Assembly: GCA_020833645.1 (NCBI GenBank)
Contig: JAJHRQ010000001.1
Location: forward strand, 1 to 64,000
Direction: 5' to 3'
DNA: 64,000 nucleotides
From: Thermocrinis sp.
GTDB lineage: Bacteria > Aquificota > Aquificia > Aquificales > Aquificaceae
Shown: piece by piece, positions 10,141 through 20,200 of the stretch
How positions within the stretch are numbered: position 1 is the first letter of the stretch
How the letters are laid out: every line of letters begins with the position of its first letter
Made by a program: the position numbers and the translations under genes
Notes under the pieces: model-generated
What the model was told of the DNA's origin: nothing
What the model saw: the letters and a program-made list of their open reading frames with translations, nothing else
The model's database searches: none

Positions 10141-10307
10141 AAAGGTATCCCACACGGTGGGCTTGGAATTCGTAAGTGTTTGGGCTGTCAGGAAAGTGAT
10201 CAAACTTATGTCACCATCCCACACGGTGGGCTTAGAACATGAATTCATCTATCCATTTGAAGAGCGGGCTGGGGAAATGTCACCATCCCACACGGTGGGC
10301 TTAAAAC
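10141..10307 (-). CRISPR. Minimal/degenerate CRISPR array: three 29-nt repeats, two 40-nt spacers
   Basis: Repeats at 10141-10169 (5' part diverged), 10210-10238 and 10279-10307, exact 69-nt period; repeat strand read as GTTTTAAGCCCACCGTGTGGGATGGTGAC with CCCAC/GTGGG hairpin; spacers unrelated. Confidence 0.8.
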
Positions 10308-10596
10308 ATCTCATAAAAAACCTGAAAATCAAAACTTCCTCCCTCTCAAAATTGAAACAGCCCACCGAGAGGGCACACTAACCCCTATTCAGTTGCCAAG
10401 TTGACAAGGGTCCCAATGGAACCCTCAAAACAAAACCTTCTTTTATTATAAACCAGTTTTTGACTGTTGGATACAGACCTCGTTTCTTACCCAGGGCATA
10501 GACGCTGATCAAAAGTTTATGATTAAGAACAGTCATTTTTGTTTTGTGTGGTGTATAATATTTAGTCTCTAAAAATTTCCCGTTCAGGAGGTTTGT

Positions 10597-11016
10597 ATGA
10601 AGGTTAAGGTGGTCCAAAAGGAAGATTTTCACTTTGTAGGCATTGGTGAGGCCGGAAGAGAAGTGCCCATAGACGCTGCGGGTTATGTGGGTGGTAAGGG
10701 TAGAGGCATAAGACCTCCTGAACTGCTTTTTCATTCTATAGCGGGTTGTGTGGGAATACATCTTTATGAAGCCCTTCACAAAGAGGGCAAACACACGGAG
10801 CACATAGAAATAGAAACGGACGCAGAGAGGATCACAGAAGGCTATCCAAAGGTATTCACTAAAATTTATCTCTTTGTAAAAGTTAAAGGGGATGTGTCCG
10901 AGGAGGATGTGAAAAAAGCCCTTGATAAGACCATCTTTGACCCGGGCACATGTTCCATTGCATACATGATCAACAAAGTTGCACCAATTGAATACAAGAT
11001 TGAGATTGTGAGGTAG
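10597..11016 (+). CDS. OsmC/Ohr family protein
   Basis: GGKGRGIRPPELLFHSIAGCVGIHL...DPGTCSIAYMINKVAP; SD caggagg upstream. Confidence 0.85.
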   Translation: MKVKVVQKEDFHFVGIGEAGREVPIDAAGYVGGKGRGIRPPELLFHSIAGCVGIHLYEALHKEGKHTEHIEIETDAERITEGYPKVFTKIYLFVKVKGDVSEEDVKKALDKTIFDPGTCSIAYMINKVAPIEYKIEIVR

Positions 11017-11025
11017 GAGGCAGGT

Positions 11026-12444
11026 ATGTTTAAGAAGGTTTTGGTTGCCAACAGAGGAGAGATAGCCTGCAGGATCATAAGGGCTTGCAAGGAGCTGGGA
11101 ATACAAACGGTAGCCATATACAACGAGATTGAACCCACCGCAAGACATGTGAAGATGGCAGACGAGGCGTACATGATAGGGGTAAATCCCTTGGATACCT
11201 ACCTGAACGCGGAGCGGATCGTGGACCTGGCTCTGGAGGTAGGGGCGGAAGCTATCCATCCGGGTTATGGCTTTTTGGCGGAGAACGAGCACTTTGCAAG
11301 GCTCTGCGAGGAAAAGGGTATTACCTTTATAGGTCCCCACTGGAAGGTTATTGAGTTAATGGGAGATAAGGCAAGGTCTAAGGAGGTTGCCAAAAAGGCT
11401 GGTCTTCCCACTGTGCCCGGTAGCGACGGTATTTTGAAGGATGAAAAGGAAGCCCTTCACATAGCAAGGGAAATAGGCTTTCCTGTTCTGCTAAAGGCTT
11501 CCGCTGGTGGCGGTGGAAGGGGTATAAGGATCTGTAGAAATGAAGAAGAACTCTTAAAGAACTACGAACTTGCTTACAACGAAGCCCAAAAGGCTTTTGG
11601 AAGGGGAGACCTCCTGCTGGAAAAGTACATACAGAACCCTAAACACATAGAATTTCAAGTTCTCGGAGACAAATACGGAAACGTCATCCACTTGGGTGAG
11701 AGGGACTGCTCCATTCAAAGGAGAAACCAAAAACTGGTGGAAATTGCCCCCTCTCTACTGCTAACTCCAGAGCAAAGGGAGTACTACGGTTCGCTGGTGG
11801 TAAAGGCGGCAAAGGAGATCGGCTATTACAACGCAGGTACTATGGAGTTTGTAGCAGACGAAAAGGGAAACCTTTACTTTATTGAGATGAATACCCGTAT
11901 TCAGGTGGAGCATCCTGTAACGGAAATGGTCACGGGCGTGGATATAGTCAAGTGGCAAATACTCATCGCAGCGGGAGAGCGTCTACCGTACAAGCAGGAG
12001 GACATAAAGTTCAATGGCTACTCTATAGAGTGTAGGATTAACGCGGAGGACCCCAAAAAAGGCTTTGCCCCAAGCATAGGTACCATAGAGCGCTACTATG
12101 TGCCCGGTGGCTTTGGCATAAGGGTGGAGCACGCTGCGTCTCGCGGTTTTGAGGTAACTCCCTACTACGACTCTATGATTGCCAAGCTGATAGTTTGGGC
12201 TCCCACGTGGGAGGATGCGGTGGATAGAATGCGCGCAGCCCTTGAAACTTACGAGATCACGGGCGTAAAAACCACCATACCGTTGCTCATAAACATAATG
12301 AAGGACCCAGACTTTAGGGCGGGCAAATTTACCACTAAGTATTTAGAGGAAAAGCCACACCTCTTTGATTACCCAGAACACAGGGACAAAGAGGACTTTG
12401 TGGCTATAATTGCTTCTGCTATAGCAAGCTATCACGGTTTATAA
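11026..12444 (+). CDS. cfiB: Biotin carboxylase subunit (2-oxoglutarate carboxylase small subunit CfiB-like / pyruvate carboxylase subunit A)
   Basis: MFKKVLVANRGEIACRIIRACKELGI, ASAGGGGRGIR, EMNTRIQVEHPVTE; 472 aa and paired with 654-aa biotinyl carboxyltransferase. Confidence 0.8.
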   Translation: MFKKVLVANRGEIACRIIRACKELGIQTVAIYNEIEPTARHVKMADEAYMIGVNPLDTYLNAERIVDLALEVGAEAIHPGYGFLAENEHFARLCEEKGITFIGPHWKVIELMGDKARSKEVAKKAGLPTVPGSDGILKDEKEALHIAREIGFPVLLKASAGGGGRGIRICRNEEELLKNYELAYNEAQKAFGRGDLLLEKYIQNPKHIEFQVLGDKYGNVIHLGERDCSIQRRNQKLVEIAPSLLLTPEQREYYGSLVVKAAKEIGYYNAGTMEFVADEKGNLYFIEMNTRIQVEHPVTEMVTGVDIVKWQILIAAGERLPYKQEDIKFNGYSIECRINAEDPKKGFAPSIGTIERYYVPGGFGIRVEHAASRGFEVTPYYDSMIAKLIVWAPTWEDAVDRMRAALETYEITGVKTTIPLLINIMKDPDFRAGKFTTKYLEEKPHLFDYPEHRDKEDFVAIIASAIASYHGL

Positions 12445-12457
12445 AAGGAGGTTTAAC

Positions 12458-14422
12458 ATGCACGTAGTTGAAATAATTGAACAGATAAGAGAGGACCTAA
12501 AAAAGCTTGAAAAGGGAGGCTTTAGGAAGAGGATACTCATAACAGACCTTACGCCCCGGGATGGACAGCAGAGCAAGCTGGCAACCAGGGTGAGGACCGA
12601 CGACCTTCTGCCACTCTGTGAGAAGATGGACAAGGTGGGCTTTTACGCGGTGGAGGTGTGGGGCGGTGCCACCTACGACGTCTGTCTCAGGTACCTAAAG
12701 GAGGACCCTTGGGAGAGGCTCAGGCGTATAAAGGAGGTAATGCCCAACACCAAACTTCAGATGCTCTTTAGAGGTCAAAACATCGTAGGCTACAGACCAA
12801 AGTCCGACAAGCTGGTTTATAAGTTCGTGGAGAGGGCTATAGCCAACGGTATAACCGTCTTCAGGGTCTTTGACGCTTTGAACGACAACAGGAACATAGC
12901 AACCGCAGTTAAGGCAATAAAGGAGCTGGGCGGTGAGGTGCACGCAGAGATCTCTTACACAAGAAGCCCCATACACACCTACCAGAAGTGGATAGAGTAT
13001 GCCCTTGAGATCGCGGAGATGGGTGCAGACTGGCTGTCCTTCAAGGACGCCACCGGTATCATCATGCCCTTTGAAGTCTATGCCATCATAAAGGGTATAA
13101 AGGAGGCAACCCAAGGAAAACTCCCCGTGCTACTTCACAACCACGACATGAGCGGAACTGCCATAGTGAACCACATGATGGCGATCCTTGCTGGCGTAGA
13201 TATGGTGGATACGGTGCTATCTCCATTAGCCTTTGGTTCCTCCCACCCTGCCACCGAGTCCGTGGTTGCCATGCTGGAGGGCACACCTTTTGACACAGGA
13301 CTTGACCTAAAGCTCATTGACGAATGTGCAGAGATTGCCAGACAGATAAAGAAAAAATACAAAAAGTATGAAACCGAGTATGCGGGCGTCAATGCAAAGG
13401 TTCTCATCCACAAGATCCCCGGTGGTATGATCTCCAACATGGTAGCCCAGCTTATAGAAGCCAACGCCCTTGACAAGATAGAGGAAGCCCTAAAGGAAGT
13501 GCCCAACGTGGAAAGGGACCTTGGCTATCCACCCTTGCTGACACCATCCTCTCAGATTGTGGGCGTGCAGGCAGTTCTGAACGTGATAAGCGGAGAGAGG
13601 TACAAGGTGATCACCAAGGAAGTGAGGGACTACGTGGAAGGCAAGTATGGAAGACCACCCGGTCCCATCTCCAAAGAGTTGGTGGAGAAGATCCTCGGTC
13701 CTGGAAAAGAGCCGGACTTTTCTATTAGGGCTGCAGACCTGGCAGACCCCAACGACTGGGACAAGGCTTACGAAGAGACAAAAGCCCTGCTTGGTAGAGA
13801 GCCCACCGACGAAGAAGTTCTGCTCTATGCCCTCTTCCCCATGCAAGCCAAGGACTTCTTCATAGCAAGGGAGAAGGGAGAGCTCCATCCAGAGCCCATA
13901 GAAGAACTGGCGGAAACCGCAGAGGTCAAGCCCGGCACAGTGCCCGGCGCAGCACCTGTAGAGTTTGAGATCATCTATCACGGCGAAAAGTTCAAGGTAA
14001 AGGTGGAAGGTGTAAGCGCCCACCAGGAGCCCGGAAAGCCAAGGAAGTACTACATCAGAGTGGATGGAAGGCTGGAAGAGGTGCAACTTACTCCCCTACT
14101 GGAAGCCATACCCGCCGGTGGAGTATCTCAGGCGGTAGCACAGCAGTTAGAAGAAAAGGGCATTCCCAAGGCTACCCAGCCCGGAGACGCAACTGCGCCA
14201 ATGCCCGGTAGGGTGGTAAGGATCCTGGTGGAAGAGGGTCAGCCTGTCCAAGAAGGGCAAACGGTGGCAATAGTGGAAGCCATGAAGATGGAAAACGAGA
14301 TCCACGCACCCATAACTGGAGTGGTAAAGAAGATCTTTGCAAAACCGGGAGACAACGTCACACCGGAGGATGCCATTTTGAGGATAGAACCGGTTAAAGG
14401 TGATTCCGATACCTACGGTTGA
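12458..14422 (+). CDS. cfiA: Carboxyltransferase + biotin carboxyl carrier (2-oxoglutarate carboxylase large subunit CfiA-like / PycB/OadA-like)
   Basis: LTPRDGQQSKLATRVRTDDLLP; ENEIHAPITG with EAMKM biotinylation site. Confidence 0.8.
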   Translation: MHVVEIIEQIREDLKKLEKGGFRKRILITDLTPRDGQQSKLATRVRTDDLLPLCEKMDKVGFYAVEVWGGATYDVCLRYLKEDPWERLRRIKEVMPNTKLQMLFRGQNIVGYRPKSDKLVYKFVERAIANGITVFRVFDALNDNRNIATAVKAIKELGGEVHAEISYTRSPIHTYQKWIEYALEIAEMGADWLSFKDATGIIMPFEVYAIIKGIKEATQGKLPVLLHNHDMSGTAIVNHMMAILAGVDMVDTVLSPLAFGSSHPATESVVAMLEGTPFDTGLDLKLIDECAEIARQIKKKYKKYETEYAGVNAKVLIHKIPGGMISNMVAQLIEANALDKIEEALKEVPNVERDLGYPPLLTPSSQIVGVQAVLNVISGERYKVITKEVRDYVEGKYGRPPGPISKELVEKILGPGKEPDFSIRAADLADPNDWDKAYEETKALLGREPTDEEVLLYALFPMQAKDFFIAREKGELHPEPIEELAETAEVKPGTVPGAAPVEFEIIYHGEKFKVKVEGVSAHQEPGKPRKYYIRVDGRLEEVQLTPLLEAIPAGGVSQAVAQQLEEKGIPKATQPGDATAPMPGRVVRILVEEGQPVQEGQTVAIVEAMKMENEIHAPITGVVKKIFAKPGDNVTPEDAILRIEPVKGDSDTYG

Positions 14423-14434
14423 TGGGTTATAATT

Positions 14435-14905
14435 ATGGCTATGCTGAAGGAAGGAGATAAGGCACCGGACTTTTGCCTGGAGGGTATAGACGAAGAGGGC
14501 AAAGAGGTAAAGGTATGCCTCAAGGATCTGCTTGGGCAGAACCTGATAATATACTTCTACCCAAAGGACAACACTCCCGGTTGCACCCAAGAGGCTTGCG
14601 ATTTTAGGGATAACCTGCAAACCCTTATATCAAAAGGCTACAGGGTCCTGGGTATAAGCCCGGACCCCATCTCCTCCCACAAAAAGTTCAAAGAAAAATA
14701 CCAGCTGAACTTTCCCCTTTTGAGCGACCCCGACTGCACGGTGGCAAAGCTGTACGGAGCCTACGGCACCAAAAAGATGTACGGTAAAGAAACCACAGGC
14801 ATAATAAGGAGCACCTTTGTTATAAACCCAGACGGAACCATAAAAAAGGCATACTACAACGTAAAGGCAAAGGGACATGTCCAAAAACTCCTTCAGGAGT
14901 TATGA
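14435..14905 (+). CDS. bcp: Peroxiredoxin (BCP type)
   Basis: YFYPKDNTPGCTQEACDFRD. Confidence 0.93.
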   Translation: MAMLKEGDKAPDFCLEGIDEEGKEVKVCLKDLLGQNLIIYFYPKDNTPGCTQEACDFRDNLQTLISKGYRVLGISPDPISSHKKFKEKYQLNFPLLSDPDCTVAKLYGAYGTKKMYGKETTGIIRSTFVINPDGTIKKAYYNVKAKGHVQKLLQEL

Positions 14906-15843
14906 ACCATCCAAAACCCAAGCTTGTTGTAAGCGCCTGTCTTAACGGTGAGTTTGTCCGTTATAACGGTGGCAGCGTTGAAGACCCCTTCGTGGAAAAG
15001 CTTTTAAACTACTGCCAACCTATCAGTGTATGCCCGGAGGTTTCCATAGGTCTGGGAGTGCCAAGGGCAAAGGTTTTGATCTACTGGAAGGATGGCTATC
15101 CAAGACTCTTTCAACCCTTCACCCAGAGGGACCTAACGGAAGAGATGGAGAAGTTTTCCGAGGAATTTCTAAGTAGCCTCCCACAGGTGGATGGCTTTTT
15201 GCTAAAGGCTAAATCCCCCTCCTGCGGAGTGTCCAACAGCACTTTATCCTACAAGGACCCCGAGGGAAAGGTCTTTTCCCACCGCACAAAAGGACTTTTT
15301 GCGAAGAAGGTTTTGGAAAGGTTTGAGGACCTGCCCGTAGAGGACGAAAAAAGGCTTAGGAATGAACATATAAGAAGACACTTTCTGATTAGACTCTTTT
15401 CCTTGGCAAGACTCAGGGAATTTATGGAAACCGCCCAGCACATAAGCCAGCTTATGGACTTTCACAAAAGAAACAAATACCTTTTGATGCTACACTCTCA
15501 GGTAAAACTAAAGGAGATGGGAAGGCTGGTGGCAACCTCCAAAAACTTCCAAGAGACCCTCAAGGAGTACGCAAAGCTTTTTAGACTTGCCCTAAAGCGC
15601 TCCCCCTCCAAAGGACAATGGGTCAACACCTTTACCCACATCTTTGGATACTTCTCAAGCAGGCTAAACCAAAAGGAAAAGGAGCACTTTTTTAGCCTTC
15701 TGGAGGACTTTAGGAAAGACCTTATTGAAGAGAATGTGATCCTTGAACTTCTCAAAAACTGGAGCTTTAGGTTTGAGGAGGAATATCTTCAGTCCCAAAC
15801 GCTGTTTGAACCGTACCCAAAGACTCTTGAAAAGGACACATAG
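14902..15843 (+). CDS. DUF523-DUF1722 (YbgA-like) fusion protein
   Basis: VSACLNGEFVRYNG...CPEVSIGLGVPR...KSPSCGVSN then YbgA-like NKYLLMLHSQVKLKEMGRLVA. Confidence 0.85.
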   Translation: MNHPKPKLVVSACLNGEFVRYNGGSVEDPFVEKLLNYCQPISVCPEVSIGLGVPRAKVLIYWKDGYPRLFQPFTQRDLTEEMEKFSEEFLSSLPQVDGFLLKAKSPSCGVSNSTLSYKDPEGKVFSHRTKGLFAKKVLERFEDLPVEDEKRLRNEHIRRHFLIRLFSLARLREFMETAQHISQLMDFHKRNKYLLMLHSQVKLKEMGRLVATSKNFQETLKEYAKLFRLALKRSPSKGQWVNTFTHIFGYFSSRLNQKEKEHFFSLLEDFRKDLIEENVILELLKNWSFRFEEEYLQSQTLFEPYPKTLEKDT

Positions 15844-15864
15844 AAGGATTAAACTCATTAACTT

Positions 15865-17229
15865 ATGATAGACACCCATTGCCATTTGGACCTTCTCAAA
15901 AAGGAAGACTACGAGGAAGCTATAAAGGATAACTCCTTAGAGTATTTGATAACGGTGGGTTATGATCGGAAAACCATACAGAACGCCCTCAGAATTTCCC
16001 AAGAGGTGGAAAAGGTCTACTGTGCCATAGGCTTCCATCCCCACACCGCGGATAACGTAAAGGACGAGGACTTAGACTGGCTAAAGGAGCTGGTACAAAA
16101 GAACCCAAAGGTAAAAGCCCTTGGTGAGATGGGACTGGACTTTTACAAAGAATACTCCAACAGGAAAAAGCAAGAGGATATCTTCAGAAAGCAAATTCAG
16201 ATAGCGAGGGAGCTGGGCATTCCTATAGTTGTGCACTCAAGGAATGCGGAAGAGGAAACTTATAGGATACTTAAGGAAGAGAAAGCCTATGAGGTGGGCG
16301 GTGTGATGCATTGCTTTACCGGAAGCTACGAGTTTATGAAAAAATGCGTGGACCTTGGCTTTTACATATCTTACTCGGGCATAATTACCTACCCAAACGC
16401 AGACGCTCTCAGGGAGGTGGTAAAGAGGACCCCCACCCAACGCATACTTTTGGAAACAGACAGCCCCTTTTTGGCACCTCAGCCCGTCAGAGGCAAGCCC
16501 AACAAACCCACCAACATCTGGCATACCGCAGAAGTTATGGCTAAACTGATCCCAAACACCAACCTGGAGGATGTGGATAGGATGACCTCAGAGAACGCCA
16601 AGCTGATCTTCAACTTGAACACCAACGGTAAAAGGGAAACCATAACATACGTAATCAACAACAAGCTTTACATCAACCTAACCAACAAGTGCAACCTTCA
16701 CTGTGCCTTTTGTCAAAGGGAGAGGGAAAGGAACTTTATGGTAAAGGGCTACTGGGTGTGGGTGGAAAGGGACCCATCGGTGGAAGAGGTAATAAGAGAG
16801 ATAGGAGACCCCACCAAGTATGAGGAGATAGTTTTTTGTGGATACGGAGAGCCCACCTTGAGGTTCTCTGCCCTCAAGGAGATCGCAAGGTGGGTAAAGT
16901 CCAAAGGTGGAAAAGTGCGCGTAGATACCAACGGTCTTTTGCTTACCTTTATGCCAAAGGAGAGACTAAAGGAGCTTGTTGGTCTTGTGGATGTTTGGTC
17001 CGTTAGCCTGAATGCCCCCGATAAAGAGACATACGACAAGGTCTGCAGACCCACCCGACCGGATGCCTTTGAAAAGGTAATAGAGTTTATAAAGACCGCA
17101 AAAAGCTTGGGCTTTGAAGTGGTCGCCACTGCGGTAGATTACCCGGGTGTGGATATGAAAAAAACAGAAGAGCTGGCAAAGAGCTTGGGTGCCAAGTGGA
17201 GGGCAAGAATATACGAATCGGTCGGATAG
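15865..17229 (+). CDS. TatD-family hydrolase fused to radical SAM domain
   Basis: N-term MIDTHCHLDL...VVHSRNAEEET...LETDSPFLAP; C-term LTNKCNLHCAFCQRER (CxxxCxxC) ...FCGYGEPTLR. Confidence 0.9.
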   Translation: MIDTHCHLDLLKKEDYEEAIKDNSLEYLITVGYDRKTIQNALRISQEVEKVYCAIGFHPHTADNVKDEDLDWLKELVQKNPKVKALGEMGLDFYKEYSNRKKQEDIFRKQIQIARELGIPIVVHSRNAEEETYRILKEEKAYEVGGVMHCFTGSYEFMKKCVDLGFYISYSGIITYPNADALREVVKRTPTQRILLETDSPFLAPQPVRGKPNKPTNIWHTAEVMAKLIPNTNLEDVDRMTSENAKLIFNLNTNGKRETITYVINNKLYINLTNKCNLHCAFCQRERERNFMVKGYWVWVERDPSVEEVIREIGDPTKYEEIVFCGYGEPTLRFSALKEIARWVKSKGGKVRVDTNGLLLTFMPKERLKELVGLVDVWSVSLNAPDKETYDKVCRPTRPDAFEKVIEFIKTAKSLGFEVVATAVDYPGVDMKKTEELAKSLGAKWRARIYESVG

Positions 17230-17251
17230 GGCATAATATAATCTCCCTTTA

Positions 17252-20200
17252 ATGAGCCAGAACTTCATCACCAACACCCAAGAGAGGACTTTAGAGGGGA
17301 GGCTGAAAACTCTCACAAAACACAGCAAAGAGCTTAAGTTTTTGGTGGGCTTCTTTTACTTTTCCGGCGTGCAGGCACTGTATGAGACACTAAAGGAGTT
17401 GGAAAGGGAAGGAAGGCTAAAAGAAGAGCACATAAAGGTCCTTGTAGGCTTGAGCGTGGATAAGGGCGTCTATGGACTTTACGAGTTGGCGCATGGAAAT
17501 AAAAGCAAGGAAGAGGTGAAAAACAGCTTTTTGCAGTCCCTTGAGAAAGCCTTTACATCGGAGGAGCTTGACAAAAAGGAAATATACGAGCAGGTGGAGT
17601 TTTTCCTAAAGCTTTTGGAGGAGAAAAAGTTAGTCATAAGAAAGACCAGAGAGCCAAACCATGCAAAGCTTTATCTTTTCAAGCTTGAGGGAGACCTTCT
17701 ACAGCACACCTTTATCACGGGCAGTTCCAACCTAACCCTGGCGGGACTGAAAGGGCAAGAGGAGTTCAACGTAGAAATAAAGGATTACGGCTTTGAAAGC
17801 GCAGAAAAATACTTTGACGAAAGATGGGAAAGGGCGGTCCCTCTATCCCCGGAGGACATCATAAAAGTTTTCAAAACTCGGACCTTCTTTAAGGAGATCA
17901 CACCCTTTGTGGCATACGCTTACCTTCTGAAAAACTACTTAGAACTCCATCAGGGAAAGATCCCCATGTCTGAGCTTGAGGAGATAATGAAAAGGGCAGG
18001 ATACGAGCCCTACGACTATCAGCTTTCTGCGGTAGCCCAGGCGGTTGCCTGCTGTGAAGACCACGGAGGCGTAATACTTGCGGACGTGGTGGGACTTGGA
18101 AAAACCGTCATCGCATGCCTTACCGCCAAAGCTTTGGGAAAGAGAGGCATTGTTATATGCCCTCCGCACCTTGTGGGAGACGATTACGAAAAATCCGGGT
18201 GGAAAAAGTATATAGAGGACTTTGAACTTCATGGCTGGAAAGTCTTTTCTTTGGGAAAGCTGGAGGAGGTTAAAGAGTATGTAAAAGATAAAAACATAGA
18301 AGTGGTCATCATAGACGAAGCCCACCGCTTTAGGAACCAAAGGACAGAAAGCTATTTTTACCTTAGTGAAATATGCAGAGGAAAGACTGTTATACTTTTG
18401 ACCGCCACACCCTTTAACAACAGACCCGCAGACATCTTTGCCCTCTTAAAGCTTTTCACCATTCCCAAAAAATCCACACTGACCTTGGACGGAAACCTCG
18501 CAGACAGGTTTGACGAATACGACAACGAGTTCAAAAAACTGGCATACATCAACAACTATCACAATTCACCCGACAGTAAAAAAAGAGAGAAGGCTAAAAA
18601 GTATTACAAGGAGCTTTTTGGAGAAAGGGAAATAGATATTGAAAAGGTCTCCAAAAGGGCAAAGGAGCTTTCGCGAAAGATAAAGGCGGTCATTGAAAAG
18701 GTGGTCATCAGAAGGAACCGCCTGGACCTTAAATACTACAAAGACAAAATTGAAATGCCAAAGGTGAGGGACCCGCAGGAGTGGTTTTTTGAGTTGGACA
18801 AAAAACAGCTTGACTTTTACGACGAGGTGATAAAGGCTTTCTATGAGCCGGAGGAGGGCGGAAGATTTCACGGAGCCATATACATTCCCATAAAGTATGA
18901 AAAGGGCTATGTGCCCGAAGAGGATAACGCAGGGTCTCCCGAAGAGAGCTTTATATACCTTTATCAGAAAAACCTCTACGACTTTATGAGAAGACTTTTG
19001 GTAAAGCGTTTTGAAAGCAGTTTTAAGGCCTTTTATGAAAGCTTGAAAAACTTTAAAGACGTGCACCAGAGGGCTTTGAAATTTGCCGAGAAAACAGGAA
19101 AGTTCATCCTTGACAGAAAGCTAATGGAAAAGCTGGCAGATGCAACCGACGAGGAAATAGAAAAAGCCCTTAATGATTATAGACAGGCACTTGAAAGTGG
19201 AGAGATCAACAAGAAATACCACAAAATCTACGAAATTGACAAATTCAAAGAAAAGGAAAAGTTCTTCCGGCACATACAGGAGGACATAGAGCTTTTAGAA
19301 GAGCTAAGGCAAAAGGTGGAAGAGTTAAGGCTTTTGGAAGAGGACCCAAAGGCAAAAAGGCTTATTGAAGGTATAAAAGAGTTTTTGAAAAACAACATAA
19401 AGGTGGTGGTCTTTACCGAGTATGTGGATACCGCAAAGCACCTAAAGGAGTTGCTGGAAAGGGAGTTCAACGGCAAAGTCCTTTCCGCCATAGGACAAAT
19501 AAGCAAAAGAACACAGGAAGAAATCCTCAAAAACTTTGACGCCCAATACAAAGACCAAGAGGACAAATACCACATCCTTATAACCACCGACAAGCTTTCG
19601 GAAGGCATAAACCTAAACAGGGCTGGAGTGGTGATAAATTACGACATACCTTGGAACCCCGTGCGCGTGATCCAAAGGGTGGGAAGGATCAACCGCATAG
19701 GCAAAAAGGTTTATGATGAGATATTCATCGTTAATTTCTTCCCCACGGAGAAGGGAGCAGACATAGCCAAATCAAGGGAGATAGCCCAAACAAAGATGTT
19801 TATGATCCACCATGTTTTGGGAGAGGATGCCAAAATCTTTTCTCCCGAAGAGGAGCCCAAACCATCCGAGCTATACAAAAAGCTAAACACCTACCAAGAA
19901 GAAGAAGAAAGCTTTTTCTCAAAGGTCAAAAAGGAATACGAAGAGATCCTTGAAAAACATCCTTGGATAAAACAGGAGCTTGAAGAAATGCCACGCAGGG
20001 TAAAGGTAGCCAAAAAGGGAGAAAAGGACGAGCTTATGGTGTTCATAAGAAGAGGAAAAGACCTTTTTGTAGGATACAAGGACTACAGCCAAAACATGCC
20101 TGTAGAGGTTAGCTTTGAGGAGGTTTATGAAAAAATAAAGGCAAGCCCAGAGGAAAAGGGAAGGGAGCTTTCTCCGGAGTTTTGGGAGCATTACCAAAAG

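Noticed and set aside
10157-10381. 74-aa plus ORF with repeated SPSHTVGL peptide
   Set aside because: It is a translation of the CRISPR repeats, whose 69-nt period is divisible by 3
10378-11340. 320-aa minus-strand ORF
   Set aside because: Antisense to the OsmC gene and cfiB; composition is His/Leu/Cys-rich as in spurious antisense frames and lacks recognisable motifs
13490-14086. 198-aa minus ORF
   Set aside because: Antisense to cfiA; no motif
18566-19066. 166-aa minus ORF and other minus ORFs within 17939-22624
   Set aside because: Shadow ORFs opposite lysine/glutamate-rich helicase and methyltransferase genes (Phe/Leu/Ser-rich)
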